Part shown: positions 55,894 to 64,000 of the stretch, piece by piece
How positions within the stretch are numbered: position 1 is the stretch's first letter
Layout of the letters: each line of letters starts with the position of its first letter
Origin: a candidate division KSB1 bacterium
GTDB taxonomy: Bacteria; Zhuqueibacterota; Zhuqueibacteria; JANLFK01; Oleimicrobiaceae
Assembly (NCBI GenBank): GCA_024655945.1
Contig: JANLFK010000001.1
Location: 697,594-761,593 of the forward strand
Direction: 5' to 3'
DNA: 64,000 nt
Program-made: the position numbers and the translations under genes
Notes under the pieces: generated by a model
What the model saw: only the letters and a program-made list of their open reading frames with translations
What the model was told of the DNA's origin: nothing
The model's database searches: none

Positions 55894-58767
55894 GTGCGCC
55901 TGCACCCACTGGAAGTCGCCGACCGCATCCGGGACGATTACACCCGGTACCTGCAGACTATCTACTTCTTCCGCGGCCCCTCCCTGCGCCGTGAGTTTCG
56001 GGAGGCCCTCTCCGCCCCCGACTTCCTGGCCCGGGGGCCCATCCTGGAGGCCGCCGCCCCCTTCCGCCTGGGCCGCTCCATAGAGGAGATGATCCGCGAC
56101 GGCGTCCTCCATCCCGGCTTCCGGACCCTCCGCTCCGACCCTCTCCCCCTCCACCGTCCCCTCTACCTCCACCAGGACCGGGCCATTGAGAAAGTCGTCG
56201 TCGGGGGCCGGAACATCGTCGTCGCCACCGGCACGGGGAGCGGCAAGACCGAGGCCTTCCTGATCCCCATCCTGGACCATCTCCTCCGAGAACAGGAGGC
56301 CGGCACGCTGGAGCGACCGGGCGTCCGGGCCCTCCTCCTCTACCCAATGAACGCACTGGCCAACGACCAGTTGCGGCGGGTTCTGGGTTCGTTCCCGGCC
56401 ATCACCTTCGGCCGCTACACTGGCGAGACGGAGGAAGAAGACGGGAAGGCCGAGGCCCGCTTCCGGGATCAGTTCCCCGATGAGCCGCGCATTCCCAACG
56501 AACTGCTCAGCCGCCACCAGATGCGGGCCTGCCCTCCCCACATCTTCCTCACCAACTACGCCATGCTGGAATACCTCCTCCTCCGGCCTCAGATCTGCGA
56601 GTTCTTCGACGGAGAGTCCGGCCAGCACTGGCAGTTCATCGTCCTGGACGAGGCTCATATTTACAGCGGCGCCGAGGGGATAGAGATCGCGATGCTTCTC
56701 CGCCGGCTGAAAGACCGGATTGTGCGGAGCGAGCCCGGAAGGTTACGCTGTATCGCCACCAGCGCGACCCTGGGGCGCGGCCGGGAGGACTTCCCCGCCA
56801 TCGCCCACTTCGCTGCGGAGATTTTCGGGGAACGGTTTGAATGGGCCGACGACGACCCGGCACGGCAGGACGTGGTAGAAGCAGAACGAGAGACGGCGAC
56901 CACGCTGGGCGTGCGCTGGGGGGAAGGCTCGCCGTCCCTCTACATGGCCCTGACCGATGCGCTGGATCGGAACGACCCGCCGGAGACCCTTGGCCGCCTG
57001 GCGCTGGAGGAGGGGGTCCCGCAAGACGTGGTGGAGCGGGCCCGGACCGGCCCCGAGGAGGCCCTTCTGCTCCCCACCCGCTATCATCTTTTCGCCCGTG
57101 CGCTGCAGGGCGCCTTCGTCTGCCTGAACGAGGCGGCCCATCGGGAGGGCGGCATCGCCGCCGGAAAACCCTTCCTGTTCCTGAACCGCCAGGAGTCGTG
57201 CCCCCACTGCGGCGCCCGCGTCTTTGAACTGGCCGCCTGCCCCCGCTGCGGCACCGCCTGCCTGATCGGGCGGGAATCCGGAGGACACCTGCACCAGCCC
57301 ACCACGCAGGACGAGATGAGCCCCTGGCTTTCCTACTTCATCCTCACCGAAGGGGTCCCTCCGCCCGACGAGGACGAAGCCGTTGCCTCTGGTCAAAGCC
57401 CCGAGGCGCTGGAGGAAGAGGGAGCCGAACCCTACCGGCTCTGCGTGGGATGCGGCGCGCTGGCCCCCGCAGAGCAGGGAGCCACGGTCTGCCGCTGTCC
57501 TCCGGGGACCCCCTCCGTCCGCATCCACCGGGTCCGGCGGCGGTGGTCCGACACCCAGGCCCTCACTTTCTGCCTGGCCTGCGGGGCACGCAATCCCTCC
57601 GGCGTCGTCTACCGCTTCCTCACCAGCCGCGACGCCCCGGTCAGCGTCCTGGCGACCACCCTCTACCAGTTGCTCCCCCCGGAGGCGGAGGGGCCGGCCC
57701 GTGACCTCCCCGGCGCGGGCCGCAAACTCCTCACCTTCTCCGACAATCGCCAGGACGCAGCCTTCTTCGCCCCCTACGTGGAGCGCACTTCTAGCCGCGT
57801 CCTCCGGCGCCGCCTGATCCTGAAGGCCGTTCTGGAGGATGAGGGAGGACGGTCGGGCCGGCTCCGCCTGCACGACCTGGTTGACCGGGTCCTCCGGCAC
57901 GCCGAAGAGGCCAACTTCTTCACCCTGGAGCAGGGGTACGACGAGCGGCGGCGCACCGTCCGCAGCTGGCCGACCCAGGAACTGATCGCGCTGGACTACC
58001 GGGTCGGCCTGGAGGGGCTGGGCCTGGTCGCCTTCTGCCCCGTTCGGGCGCCCAACTGGTCTCCCCCGCCCCAACTCCTGCGGCGGCCCTGGAACCTCTC
58101 GCCCGAGGAGGCCGGGGGCCTGGTCTGGCTCCTCCTGGACACCCTCCGGCGCCAGGGGGTGACCACCTATCCGGAGGGGGTGGACCCCCGCGATCCGGCT
58201 TTTGCGCCGCGCGCGAAGGAGTTCTTCGTCCGGGAGAAAGAGGGGGACGCCCGGGCCGGCATCTTCGGCTGGCTCCCCTCCAGGGGAAGCAACCGTCGGC
58301 TGGACTTCCTGGCCCGTCTCCTGGAACAATCTGCCGGTCTGGAGGGCGAGGAGCGGTCGCGGGTCGCCCGGAAGACCCTCCAGGGGATATGGCGGCACCT
58401 CACCGCATCGGGGAGCCCCTGGCAATCCCACCTCCCCGCCGAGAACCGCCCCCGGGTCGGCGTCGTCTACCGGCTCAACTACCGCCTCTGGGAATGGGTC
58501 GCCGCAGCCGACGGGGCGCCTGCTCTCTACCGCTGCAACCGCTGCCGGGCCGTCTCCCCGGTGAGTCTGCGCGGCGTCTGCCCCTCCTATGGGTGCGACG
58601 GCATGCTGGAGCCGGTGGCCCCCGACGACCCGGTCTGGCGGGAGAACCACTACCGCCACCTATATCTTCATCTCCTCCCAGCTCCCCTCCGGGCCGAGGA
58701 GCACACCGCCCAGTGCGGCCTGAAGAGGCGAGCAAGGTTCAGGACCGCTTTGCCCGGGGAGAAGTGA
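55894..58767 (+). CDS. DEAH/DUF1998-type helicase, N-terminal part (frameshifted)
   Basis: GTG 55894 has GGAGG 5 nt upstream and starts MRLHPLEVADRIRDDYTRYLQT. Superfamily 2 motifs: Walker A ATGTGSGKTEAF (about residue 111), motif Ia LYPMNALANDQ, DEAH box LDEAHIYSG (about 251), motif III ATSATLGRG (about 290). Several zinc ribbons follow: CPHCG/CPRCG (about 437), CVGCG, CLACG and CNRC/CPSYGC. Near the end LRAEEHTAQ, the first half of a block that continues in another frame (next entry). A missing C at about 58711 restores it. The family includes MrfA/YprA and the defence proteins DruE (Druantia) and DrmA/DrmB (DISARM). At about 1490 residues restored, with DUF1998 fused to the helicase, it is closest in layout to DruE or long YprA relatives. 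Confidence 0.85.
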   Translation: MRLHPLEVADRIRDDYTRYLQTIYFFRGPSLRREFREALSAPDFLARGPILEAAAPFRLGRSIEEMIRDGVLHPGFRTLRSDPLPLHRPLYLHQDRAIEKVVVGGRNIVVATGTGSGKTEAFLIPILDHLLREQEAGTLERPGVRALLLYPMNALANDQLRRVLGSFPAITFGRYTGETEEEDGKAEARFRDQFPDEPRIPNELLSRHQMRACPPHIFLTNYAMLEYLLLRPQICEFFDGESGQHWQFIVLDEAHIYSGAEGIEIAMLLRRLKDRIVRSEPGRLRCIATSATLGRGREDFPAIAHFAAEIFGERFEWADDDPARQDVVEAERETATTLGVRWGEGSPSLYMALTDALDRNDPPETLGRLALEEGVPQDVVERARTGPEEALLLPTRYHLFARALQGAFVCLNEAAHREGGIAAGKPFLFLNRQESCPHCGARVFELAACPRCGTACLIGRESGGHLHQPTTQDEMSPWLSYFILTEGVPPPDEDEAVASGQSPEALEEEGAEPYRLCVGCGALAPAEQGATVCRCPPGTPSVRIHRVRRRWSDTQALTFCLACGARNPSGVVYRFLTSRDAPVSVLATTLYQLLPPEAEGPARDLPGAGRKLLTFSDNRQDAAFFAPYVERTSSRVLRRRLILKAVLEDEGGRSGRLRLHDLVDRVLRHAEEANFFTLEQGYDERRRTVRSWPTQELIALDYRVGLEGLGLVAFCPVRAPNWSPPPQLLRRPWNLSPEEAGGLVWLLLDTLRRQGVTTYPEGVDPRDPAFAPRAKEFFVREKEGDARAGIFGWLPSRGSNRRLDFLARLLEQSAGLEGEERSRVARKTLQGIWRHLTASGSPWQSHLPAENRPRVGVVYRLNYRLWEWVAAADGAPALYRCNRCRAVSPVSLRGVCPSYGCDGMLEPVAPDDPVWRENHYRHLYLHLLPAPLRAEEHTAQCGLKRRARFRTALPGEK

Positions 58768-60356
58768 ATCTGCTCAGTTGTTCCACCACCTTTGAACTGG
58801 GCGTGGACCTGGGCAGCCTCCAGGTCGTCCTGATGCGCAACGTCCCGCCCACCACGGCCAACTACCTCCAGCGGGCTGGCCGGGCCGGGCGGCGGACGGA
58901 CACCACGGCGGTTGCACTCACCTTCGCTCAGCGCCGCTCCCACGACCTCAGCCACTTCGGCGACCCTGCCCGCCTGGTGGCTGGCCACATCCACCCGCCC
59001 ATGGTGGCCGTGGAAAACGAGAAAATCGTGCGCCGACATGTCCATTCGGTCCTCCTGGCCACCTTCTTCCGCTGGGCGCGGGACGAGTACAGCCGCCTCT
59101 TCCACACCGTGGGGGACTTCTTCGCCCCGGAGGAAGTGCCAAGCGGCCCCGACCTCCTGCGGGCCTACGTTGCCCGGCGACCCGAGGAGGTGGCCGAGGC
59201 CCTCTACCGGATTGTGCCCTCCCCGCTCCACACCGTCCTGGGCCTGCGGAACTGGGAATGGCTCTCCCACCTGAGCAATAACCAGGGGAATGGTATCCTG
59301 GACCTGGCAACTGGGGAAGTGGTGGGCGACCTGGACCTCTATCGGCGATTGGAACAGCAAGCGGCCGCGCGGCGGAAGTACCGGGAGGCGGAGCGCTACG
59401 CCGAGGTCGCATGCACCGTCCGGGGACGGGAACTCCTGGGATTCCTGGGCTCCCGCAATGTCTTCCCCAAGTACGGCTTCCCCACCGACACGGTGGAACT
59501 GCGTATCGCCCATGTTCAAGACCGGGAGGCTGTCCGGCTGGAATTGCAGCGGGATCTGGGGGTCGCCATCGCGGAGTACGCCCCGGGCGGCCAGGTCGTG
59601 GCGGCCAAACGGATCTGGACCAGCGCGGGCATCTACCGGCCGCGGGGGCGGAACTGGCGCATCAAGCAGTACGCCGTCTGCCCGGAGTGTGGACGCTATC
59701 ACAGCGCGCCGGAGCGGTTGCCTCAGAAAGCCTGCTCCGTCTGCGGGGCTGCTCTATTCAGCGGTCGGCACCGGCTCTACGGGCAGTTCCTCATCCCCGA
59801 GTTCGGCTTCCTCGCGGCCCGAGAGACCACCGGGCCGGAGCAGCCCGTGCGACAGGAGCGGGACCCCGACCATCGGGACCCTCGCTCCGGCCGCTCCTGC
59901 GACGGCCGCATTCAGACCTACCACCTGGGCCGCGAGTTCGTCACCGACGTCCTGGAACTCCGCTTTGAGGGGATGCTGGGCGAGCCGTCGGACCGGAGCC
60001 TCTGGCTCTCCGTCCTCTACGCCCTGCTGGAGGGGGCCAGCGAGGCGCTGGGCATCCCGCGCGAGGACCTCAACGGCACCCTCTACCCCTATCCTGGGAG
60101 TCCCAGCCCAGCGCTCATTCTGTTTGACGACGTCCCCGGCGGCGCGGCACTGGTGCAGCGGATTCTGGAGGGCCCTGTTCCAGTCTTCCGGGCTGCCTGG
60201 CGGCGGGTCGCCCGCTGCGAGTGCGGCGAGGAGACCAGTTGCTACCAGTGCCTGCGCAACTATTACAACCAGTTCTGCCACAACAACCTCTGCCGGGGCC
60301 GGGCCCGGGACTTCCTGCGGGACACCCTTACCCAGGCCGGAGAGCGCCCCTCCTGA
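58713..60356 (+). CDS. DEAH/DUF1998-type helicase, C-terminal part (frameshifted)
   Basis: Continuation of the preceding entry in the next frame; it has no start of its own. It opens RPEEASKVQDRFARGEVNLLSCSTTFELGVDLG (motifs IV-V), then YLQRAGRAGRR (motif VI). The DUF1998 region has a further zinc ribbon CPECG...CSVCG near 59690-59745 and the four-Cys block CECGEETSCYQCLRNYYNQFCH near the end. These cysteines are complete, which argues against long decay after the frameshift. Ends at the TGA of 60354-60356. Confidence 0.85.
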   Translation: MRPEEASKVQDRFARGEVNLLSCSTTFELGVDLGSLQVVLMRNVPPTTANYLQRAGRAGRRTDTTAVALTFAQRRSHDLSHFGDPARLVAGHIHPPMVAVENEKIVRRHVHSVLLATFFRWARDEYSRLFHTVGDFFAPEEVPSGPDLLRAYVARRPEEVAEALYRIVPSPLHTVLGLRNWEWLSHLSNNQGNGILDLATGEVVGDLDLYRRLEQQAAARRKYREAERYAEVACTVRGRELLGFLGSRNVFPKYGFPTDTVELRIAHVQDREAVRLELQRDLGVAIAEYAPGGQVVAAKRIWTSAGIYRPRGRNWRIKQYAVCPECGRYHSAPERLPQKACSVCGAALFSGRHRLYGQFLIPEFGFLAARETTGPEQPVRQERDPDHRDPRSGRSCDGRIQTYHLGREFVTDVLELRFEGMLGEPSDRSLWLSVLYALLEGASEALGIPREDLNGTLYPYPGSPSPALILFDDVPGGAALVQRILEGPVPVFRAAWRRVARCECGEETSCYQCLRNYYNQFCHNNLCRGRARDFLRDTLTQAGERPS

Positions 60357-61020
60357 TGGGCACAAACGGCCGCGACCATAGCACAAGCTCTACTCGGCCA
60401 GCGTGGGCTCCTTCGGCAACAGGTAGACGGTCCCCAGCCATGTGCCCCAGCGCAACCGTCTTCTGTCCTCGCAAACGTCTTGACAGTTTCCTCGCAGAGT
60501 TGTCCATTGCCACCACGTGGTGGCTCACCGGCAAAGTGTCGCATCGGGGGGACAAACATGGCAAGGCATCTCCTGAGGGTTGCTGCCGTCCAGCCAGCCG
60601 TGGCGGGCGCGCTGCCCTGCACTGCCGCCAGCCCAGCAGCCCGTGAGGTGATCGACCCTGAACAGACCCGCACCACGCGCAGTGCAACAGACGCCAGGCG
60701 CGAGTCTACCGAGGAAGGGTCGCTTTACCTCGTCGGGTCCTTTGCAGGCAATCAAGACTGGCAGACAAAGGTGGTGGCCCCCCGGCACCTCTCTGGCTGA
60801 GCGCAGGAGCGGCAACGCCTTGCGGCGCCTTGTTTGCCGACGAGGGGCAGCCGCCGATTGCTCGAGAAGCACCTCCAGCACGACAAGGTTCGGAACTCCC
60901 CCGTGCGTGCGGCGATGTGCGCCCCGCCGCTGGGCAATGGCGGACCACAAGGGGGACTTCGTTGCCGAGAGCCGGTCGCGGCCTGGTCACCAGCTGCGGG
61001 AGGGCAAAGGGAGGCAAAGC
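60357..61020 (+). other. Intergenic region between helicase and M28 peptidase
   Basis: TTGACA at 60480-60485 with TCCATT 17 bp on (60503-60508) is a possible promoter, with a perfect -35 but poor -10. A small open frame from ATG 60558 to 60800 (80 residues, ending SLYLVGSFAGNQDWQTKVVAPRHLSG) has GGGGGGAC before it, but its composition is that of filler and I do not call it a gene. No repeats or RNAs recognised. Confidence 0.35.
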
Positions 61021-62343
61021 ATGACTCTTCCATGCTATTCCAGAAAACGGTTAGTGCGGGCCGTGTGCCTGCTCGTCGGCTGCACTCCGGCTTTGACCGC
61101 CCCGGCTGCAGGCCAAGAACTTTACCCCTGTGCGGATAGCATCTACGCCTCTATTCACCACTTGAGCGAGGCTATCGGCCCACGGCCCATGGGCTCGCCG
61201 GCAGAGCGGGCGGCCCTGCACTGGGCTGTGGCCACATTCCGTCGCCTCGGTGCAGATAGCGCCTACCTCATGCCTTTCCGCAAAGTGCCACAGGCCAGCG
61301 CTCACCTGAATACCACCAGTGGCAACGCCCTCGGGCTGTTCCGTGGCGCGAGCGACTCGCTCATCATCATCGGCGGCCACATCGACTCTGCGGGGCCGGA
61401 GGTGCCGGGAGCCAACGACGACGCCTCCGGCGCGGCCACTGTCCTCGAGCTCGCCCGGGTGTGGAAGGACCGCCCCCGCCGCTACAGCATGCTCTTCGTG
61501 GCCTTTGGCGGAGAAGAAAGGGGACTATTGGGTTCCACCTTCTTTGCCGAGCACTTTCCGGACCTGCCCAAGGCAAAGCGGATGCTTTCCTTGGACATGA
61601 CTGGAGCAGACGGGCCCATCGTGCCCATGTTTGAGGCCAAGGGAGCCCAGGCTCCTAAGTGGCTGGTGAGGGATGCATTTGCGACCCACGCCCAGCTCGG
61701 CCACCACTTGCTCTTTTACCCCACGCACTTTACCACCCTGAGCAGTCTGGGCAAAGGCGCCGGCTCCGACCATGAGCCTTTTCTCGCCAAGAACGTACCG
61801 GCCATCGACTTTACGGTCGGTTTGAACACCTCTCCGATCCACACGCCGCAGGACAATATCGCCGCCATCCGCAAGGAGAAGCTGGGTCAGTACGCGCGCT
61901 TTGTGGACGCGCTGCTCCTGCACTGCCAGAACCAGGGCGTGCCCAGCTCCACCAAACCTCGGTTTATGCCGTTTCAGGTGGGCGGCAGGTTGCTCTTTGT
62001 GCCATGGTGGGCAGTAACTGCCGTGGTCGTGGGCGCGCTGCTGCTGGCACCTGTGTCACCGCTTGTTGCTTGGCGCGCTCGGCTGCGCCTGCCGCGACAG
62101 CAACGCGCAAGGTTCACCTGCCTAAAGCTTTTGGTGCTCTGGGTCTTCGTGGTCCTCTGTTCCCAGGCGGGCGAGGCATTGCTCCAGGAGCTTCTTGGGC
62201 TGAGCCATGCCTGGGTGGTGCACGTCTGGCCTACGTGGGCTACGCGGGCGTCTGCGCCGTGGCAGGCCTGTGGTTGGCGTTGCAGAGCACTCGCGTGTGG
62301 CGTTTCTCGCAGGACCCTTACGTCCACAGCCGTTTCGCCCTGA
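61021..62343 (+). CDS. M28-family zinc peptidase with membrane domain, N-terminal part (frameshifted)
   Basis: Signal-like start (RAVCLLVGCTPALTAPAAG). M28 metal ligands all present: His and Asp in GGHIDSAG, Asp in GANDDASGAATVLELA, catalytic Glu pair in GGEERGLLG, Asp in LSLDMTGAD and last His in TSPIHTPQDN. So an aminopeptidase-fold di-zinc enzyme facing the periplasm. After residue 300 come hydrophobic helices (WWAVTAVVVGALLLAPV, LLVLWVFVVLCSQAGEALL). The true frame changes at about 62220; the last 40 residues of this frame to 62343 are not coding. Confidence 0.85.
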   Translation: MTLPCYSRKRLVRAVCLLVGCTPALTAPAAGQELYPCADSIYASIHHLSEAIGPRPMGSPAERAALHWAVATFRRLGADSAYLMPFRKVPQASAHLNTTSGNALGLFRGASDSLIIIGGHIDSAGPEVPGANDDASGAATVLELARVWKDRPRRYSMLFVAFGGEERGLLGSTFFAEHFPDLPKAKRMLSLDMTGADGPIVPMFEAKGAQAPKWLVRDAFATHAQLGHHLLFYPTHFTTLSSLGKGAGSDHEPFLAKNVPAIDFTVGLNTSPIHTPQDNIAAIRKEKLGQYARFVDALLLHCQNQGVPSSTKPRFMPFQVGGRLLFVPWWAVTAVVVGALLLAPVSPLVAWRARLRLPRQQRARFTCLKLLVLWVFVVLCSQAGEALLQELLGLSHAWVVHVWPTWATRASAPWQACGWRCRALACGVSRRTLTSTAVSP

Positions 62344-63362
62344 TCCTCCTCGCTGTGATGACCGCTGTTCTCCTCCCACTGAGCGCCAGGCTTGCCTTGT
62401 ACCCGGCAATGGCTCTGTTGCTCTTGGCGCTGGCTGTGCTTGTGCCGCTGCCGCTGGTGCGGGCAGCGCTCTGCTTGGCGGCGCCGCTACCGCTTTTGCG
62501 TCTGCTCCTGATGGAGGCTCTCCCCATGGGCGCCCGCCTCTTCGCGCACAGTGCTTACGCGGTGGACACCTTCTGGCGCTCGTTCGCAGTGACGGCGTTG
62601 CTCTCCGCGGTGCTGGCCGGTTGGCTCGTGCCGGTGGTTTTTGTGTTCGGCTACATGGCCAGGGCCATTCCCGGCCTTTCTGGCGCCCTGCGGTCGGTTC
62701 GACGCGTTGGCTTCGGGGCGGTGCCCTTGGTGGCAGTGGTGGGCTATGGGTTGGTGCTCTCGCGGCTGCCCGCCTACAACCAGACCTGGCGTCCCATGGT
62801 GCGCGTGACCGCCGAGTATCGGCTGCCGGAGAAGCGGAGTGTGCTCCACTTAGCCAGCAACGAATACCTGCGCGACGTGGAGGTGGAAGTGGATGCCCTC
62901 TCACGGCACTATCGCGGCAGAGTGAACAGCGATTCGCTGGTGGTACCATTCACTGCCAACTGGCTGACGGTCGAGGGCAGCCAATGGGTGCGTCACGGCG
63001 GCAGCGACACGGTCGCGGTCGGTTGGCGCATGAGGTTTGCGCGCGCGCCGTACAACCTCGCCGTGAACATCACCGCGGACAGCGGCAAGGTGGACAGCGT
63101 CGTCTCGGACCTTGCTTTCCGCAAGGGCAAACGGGGCCTGTTCTTTGCCTGGAGCGCCTGGCCAAACTCTCCGGTTGAGCTTCGTGCCACGCTGGTGGTG
63201 CGCCGGGCGACGATGTTGGTGCGCCACGTGACCGCGACCTACACGGAGTTGCCGTTGCCGGTAGTGGTCACTGCACCCGAGGCAGACGTCATCGCCCGCA
63301 CGCGGGTGACGTATGTGGACACCTTGCGCCTGCTGCAAACGTCGCCCTTGGCCGGAGAGTGA
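62223..63362 (+). CDS. M28-family peptidase, C-terminal membrane and beta domain (frameshifted)
   Basis: Continues the preceding entry after one missing base (...AWVVH, then RLAYVGYAGVCAVAGLW). About 380 residues: six or so transmembrane helices (for example ALILLAVMTAVLLPLSARLALYPAMALLLLALAVLVPL and FAVTALLSAVLAGWLVPVVFVFGYM). A C-terminal beta-rich domain of about 180 residues begins at TWRPMVRVTAEYRL. The arrangement of M28, helices and beta domain recalls eukaryotic ERMP1/Fxna peptidases. Confidence 0.75.
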   Translation, partial: RLAYVGYAGVCAVAGLWLALQSTRVWRFSQDPYVHSRFALILLAVMTAVLLPLSARLALYPAMALLLLALAVLVPLPLVRAALCLAAPLPLLRLLLMEALPMGARLFAHSAYAVDTFWRSFAVTALLSAVLAGWLVPVVFVFGYMARAIPGLSGALRSVRRVGFGAVPLVAVVGYGLVLSRLPAYNQTWRPMVRVTAEYRLPEKRSVLHLASNEYLRDVEVEVDALSRHYRGRVNSDSLVVPFTANWLTVEGSQWVRHGGSDTVAVGWRMRFARAPYNLAVNITADSGKVDSVVSDLAFRKGKRGLFFAWSAWPNSPVELRATLVVRRATMLVRHVTATYTELPLPVVVTAPEADVIARTRVTYVDTLRLLQTSPLAGE

Positions 63363-63668
63363 GCAGGCTCTGCCCCCCTTAAAGGAGGTGCGGATTAGGT
63401 GCGTTGCAACTGGGCTCGGCCAATAACGGCCTGTGCGAAGCTGGGCTTGCGCTCCGCACACCGGCATCGTCCCCGCAGACACCGGACGCATGCCGGGAGC
63501 GCGTGGCCGGGGGGTACAGAGTACCCAGCGACTTTTGGGGCAGTTTTCGCCACCGGTGCGGGTGAAGGCCAAATAGTCTAGGCGGTGCCGTCGCGGAGTT
63601 TTTTGTGGGCGAAGGCGGGCTGATGGGGAGATAGACGAAGATCGGACGTGGTCGGGCAAGACTGTCTT
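63363..63668. other. Spacer between the peptidase and the transposase, probably includes the IS end
   Basis: AAAGGAGGTG at 63380-63389 is a textbook ribosome-binding site followed by a GTG frame of 60 codons (63399-63581) with no family likeness. A short palindrome GGGTAC-AGA-GTACCC lies at 63512-63526 and may mark the insertion-sequence end. The partner end is beyond the window, so neither can be confirmed. Confidence 0.35.
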
Positions 63669-64000
63669 TCATTTTTGAGGTATGAGCTCGTAAATGAGCT
63701 GTGAGGCCCTGAGGGGGATTTTGTCGAGGATGATGGGTGGTAGGAAGGGCCATGAAGCAAGGGCCTCAGGCATTCTGCTTTGCAGGAATTGGTAGGGGGT
63801 GACGCTGCGTCCGTCGGGGTACGGCAGGCCGCGATGGGGACGAAGGAAGTGGTGGAACAGGAGATAGGTGCCGGTGTTGCCCGACAGCTCGCGCTCGCAG
63901 GTGATGGGCTCGGTCTTGTAGAGTTCCTGCTCGATGCGGCCGTGCAAGCTTTCCACGACGCCGTTGCAGCGTGGGGTGGCTACCGGGATGGTGCGGTGGG
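63669..64000 (-). CDS. DDE/integrase-core transposase, C-terminal part (runs off the right edge)
   Basis: At least 110 residues, open to the window edge. It reads HRTIPVATPRCNGVVESLHGRIEQELY: the P-x-x-NG-x-V-E block is the end of the rve (IS481/IS3-like) catalytic core, with the third catalytic residue Glu. The tail has the usual YLLFHHFLRPHRGLPYPDGRSVTPYQFL block. The remainder, including the first two Asp, is outside the window. It shows an insertion sequence bordering the accessory region. Confidence 0.85.
   Translation of the reverse strand, partial: HRTIPVATPRCNGVVESLHGRIEQELYKTEPITCERELSGNTGTYLLFHHFLRPHRGLPYPDGRSVTPYQFLQSRMPEALASWPFLPPIILDKIPLRASQLIYELIPQK

Noticed and set aside
56743..58659. 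638-codon minus-strand frame antisense to the helicase
   Set aside because: Pro/Gly/Arg-rich shadow; the plus strand shows all helicase motifs.
52396..60356. Calling the cassette DISARM or BREX
   Set aside because: DISARM has helicase and DUF1998 in separate genes plus a phospholipase and methylase; BREX needs PglZ and BrxC. None is in the window.
60558..60800. 80-codon small protein before the M28 peptidase
   Set aside because: A weak ribosome-binding site is present, but the residues lack any signal, domain or hydrophobic pattern that would support it.
63376..63400. 16S rRNA 3' end, because CACCTCCTTT occurs on the minus strand
   Set aside because: The bases before it do not match the conserved GGCTGGAT; it is simply a strong ribosome-binding sequence on the other strand.

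Overview
The window is about 64 kb of GC-rich (roughly 60 percent or more) bacterial chromosome. I place it in the Fibrobacterota-Chlorobiota-Bacteroidota (FCB) superphylum or a related candidate phylum such as KSB1 or Calditrichota. The reasons are a secreted giant protein ending in an NFPNPFNP-type C-terminal sorting domain, a TonB receptor paired with a DUF4249-like lipoprotein, a korDABC ferredoxin-oxidoreductase operon, and sigma-70 style promoters that repeatedly read TTGnnn-N17-TATAnT. The phylum is an inference; there is no rRNA in the window.

Layout. 1-4.5 kb: end of a VOC-family gene, a small HExxH metallopeptidase, pepD, an unrecognised 519-residue protein, a cold-shock gene and an initiator tRNA. 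4.6-9.3 kb: a surface operon (C2-like lipoprotein, TonB-dependent receptor, DUF4249-like lipoprotein) behind a structured leader of about 330 nt. 9.4-11.3 kb: a CNNM/CBS membrane protein and a YigZ protein. 11.7-21.0 kb: a lipid operon read leftwards from a clear promoter (yceD-rpmF-plsX-fabH-CsgG/TPR lipoprotein-fabD-fabG-acpP-fabF-rnc-acyl-CoA dehydrogenase). 21.2-27.9 kb: dusB, a cyclic 2,3-diphosphoglycerate synthetase-like P-loop protein, carbamate kinase, korDABC and ndk, probably one transcript ending at a strong terminator. rpmB diverges from dusB. 28.5-42.8 kb: a division and cell-wall (dcw) cluster mraZ-rsmH-ftsL-ftsI-murF-mraY-ftsW-murG-ftsQ-ftsA-ftsZ followed by a radical SAM gene; murE, murD and murC are missing from their usual slots.

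The right third is accessory. It holds a 2864-residue secreted protein (SGNH hydrolase, two LamG-like modules, fifteen Big_1 Ig repeats with a carbohydrate-binding-like domain nested in the first, and a C-terminal sorting domain). Next is a two-gene cassette of a large unknown protein and a roughly 1490-residue DEAH/DUF1998 helicase with many zinc ribbons, then an M28 peptidase fused to a multi-pass membrane region, then the end of a DDE transposase cut by the window edge. The helicase cassette resembles two-gene anti-phage systems such as type III Druantia and is the best candidate for an undescribed system.

Single-base frameshifts are concentrated here (three in the unknown protein, one in the helicase, one in the peptidase), with only one more, in the DUF4249-like gene, elsewhere. 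Either the region is decaying or the assembly is weaker there.
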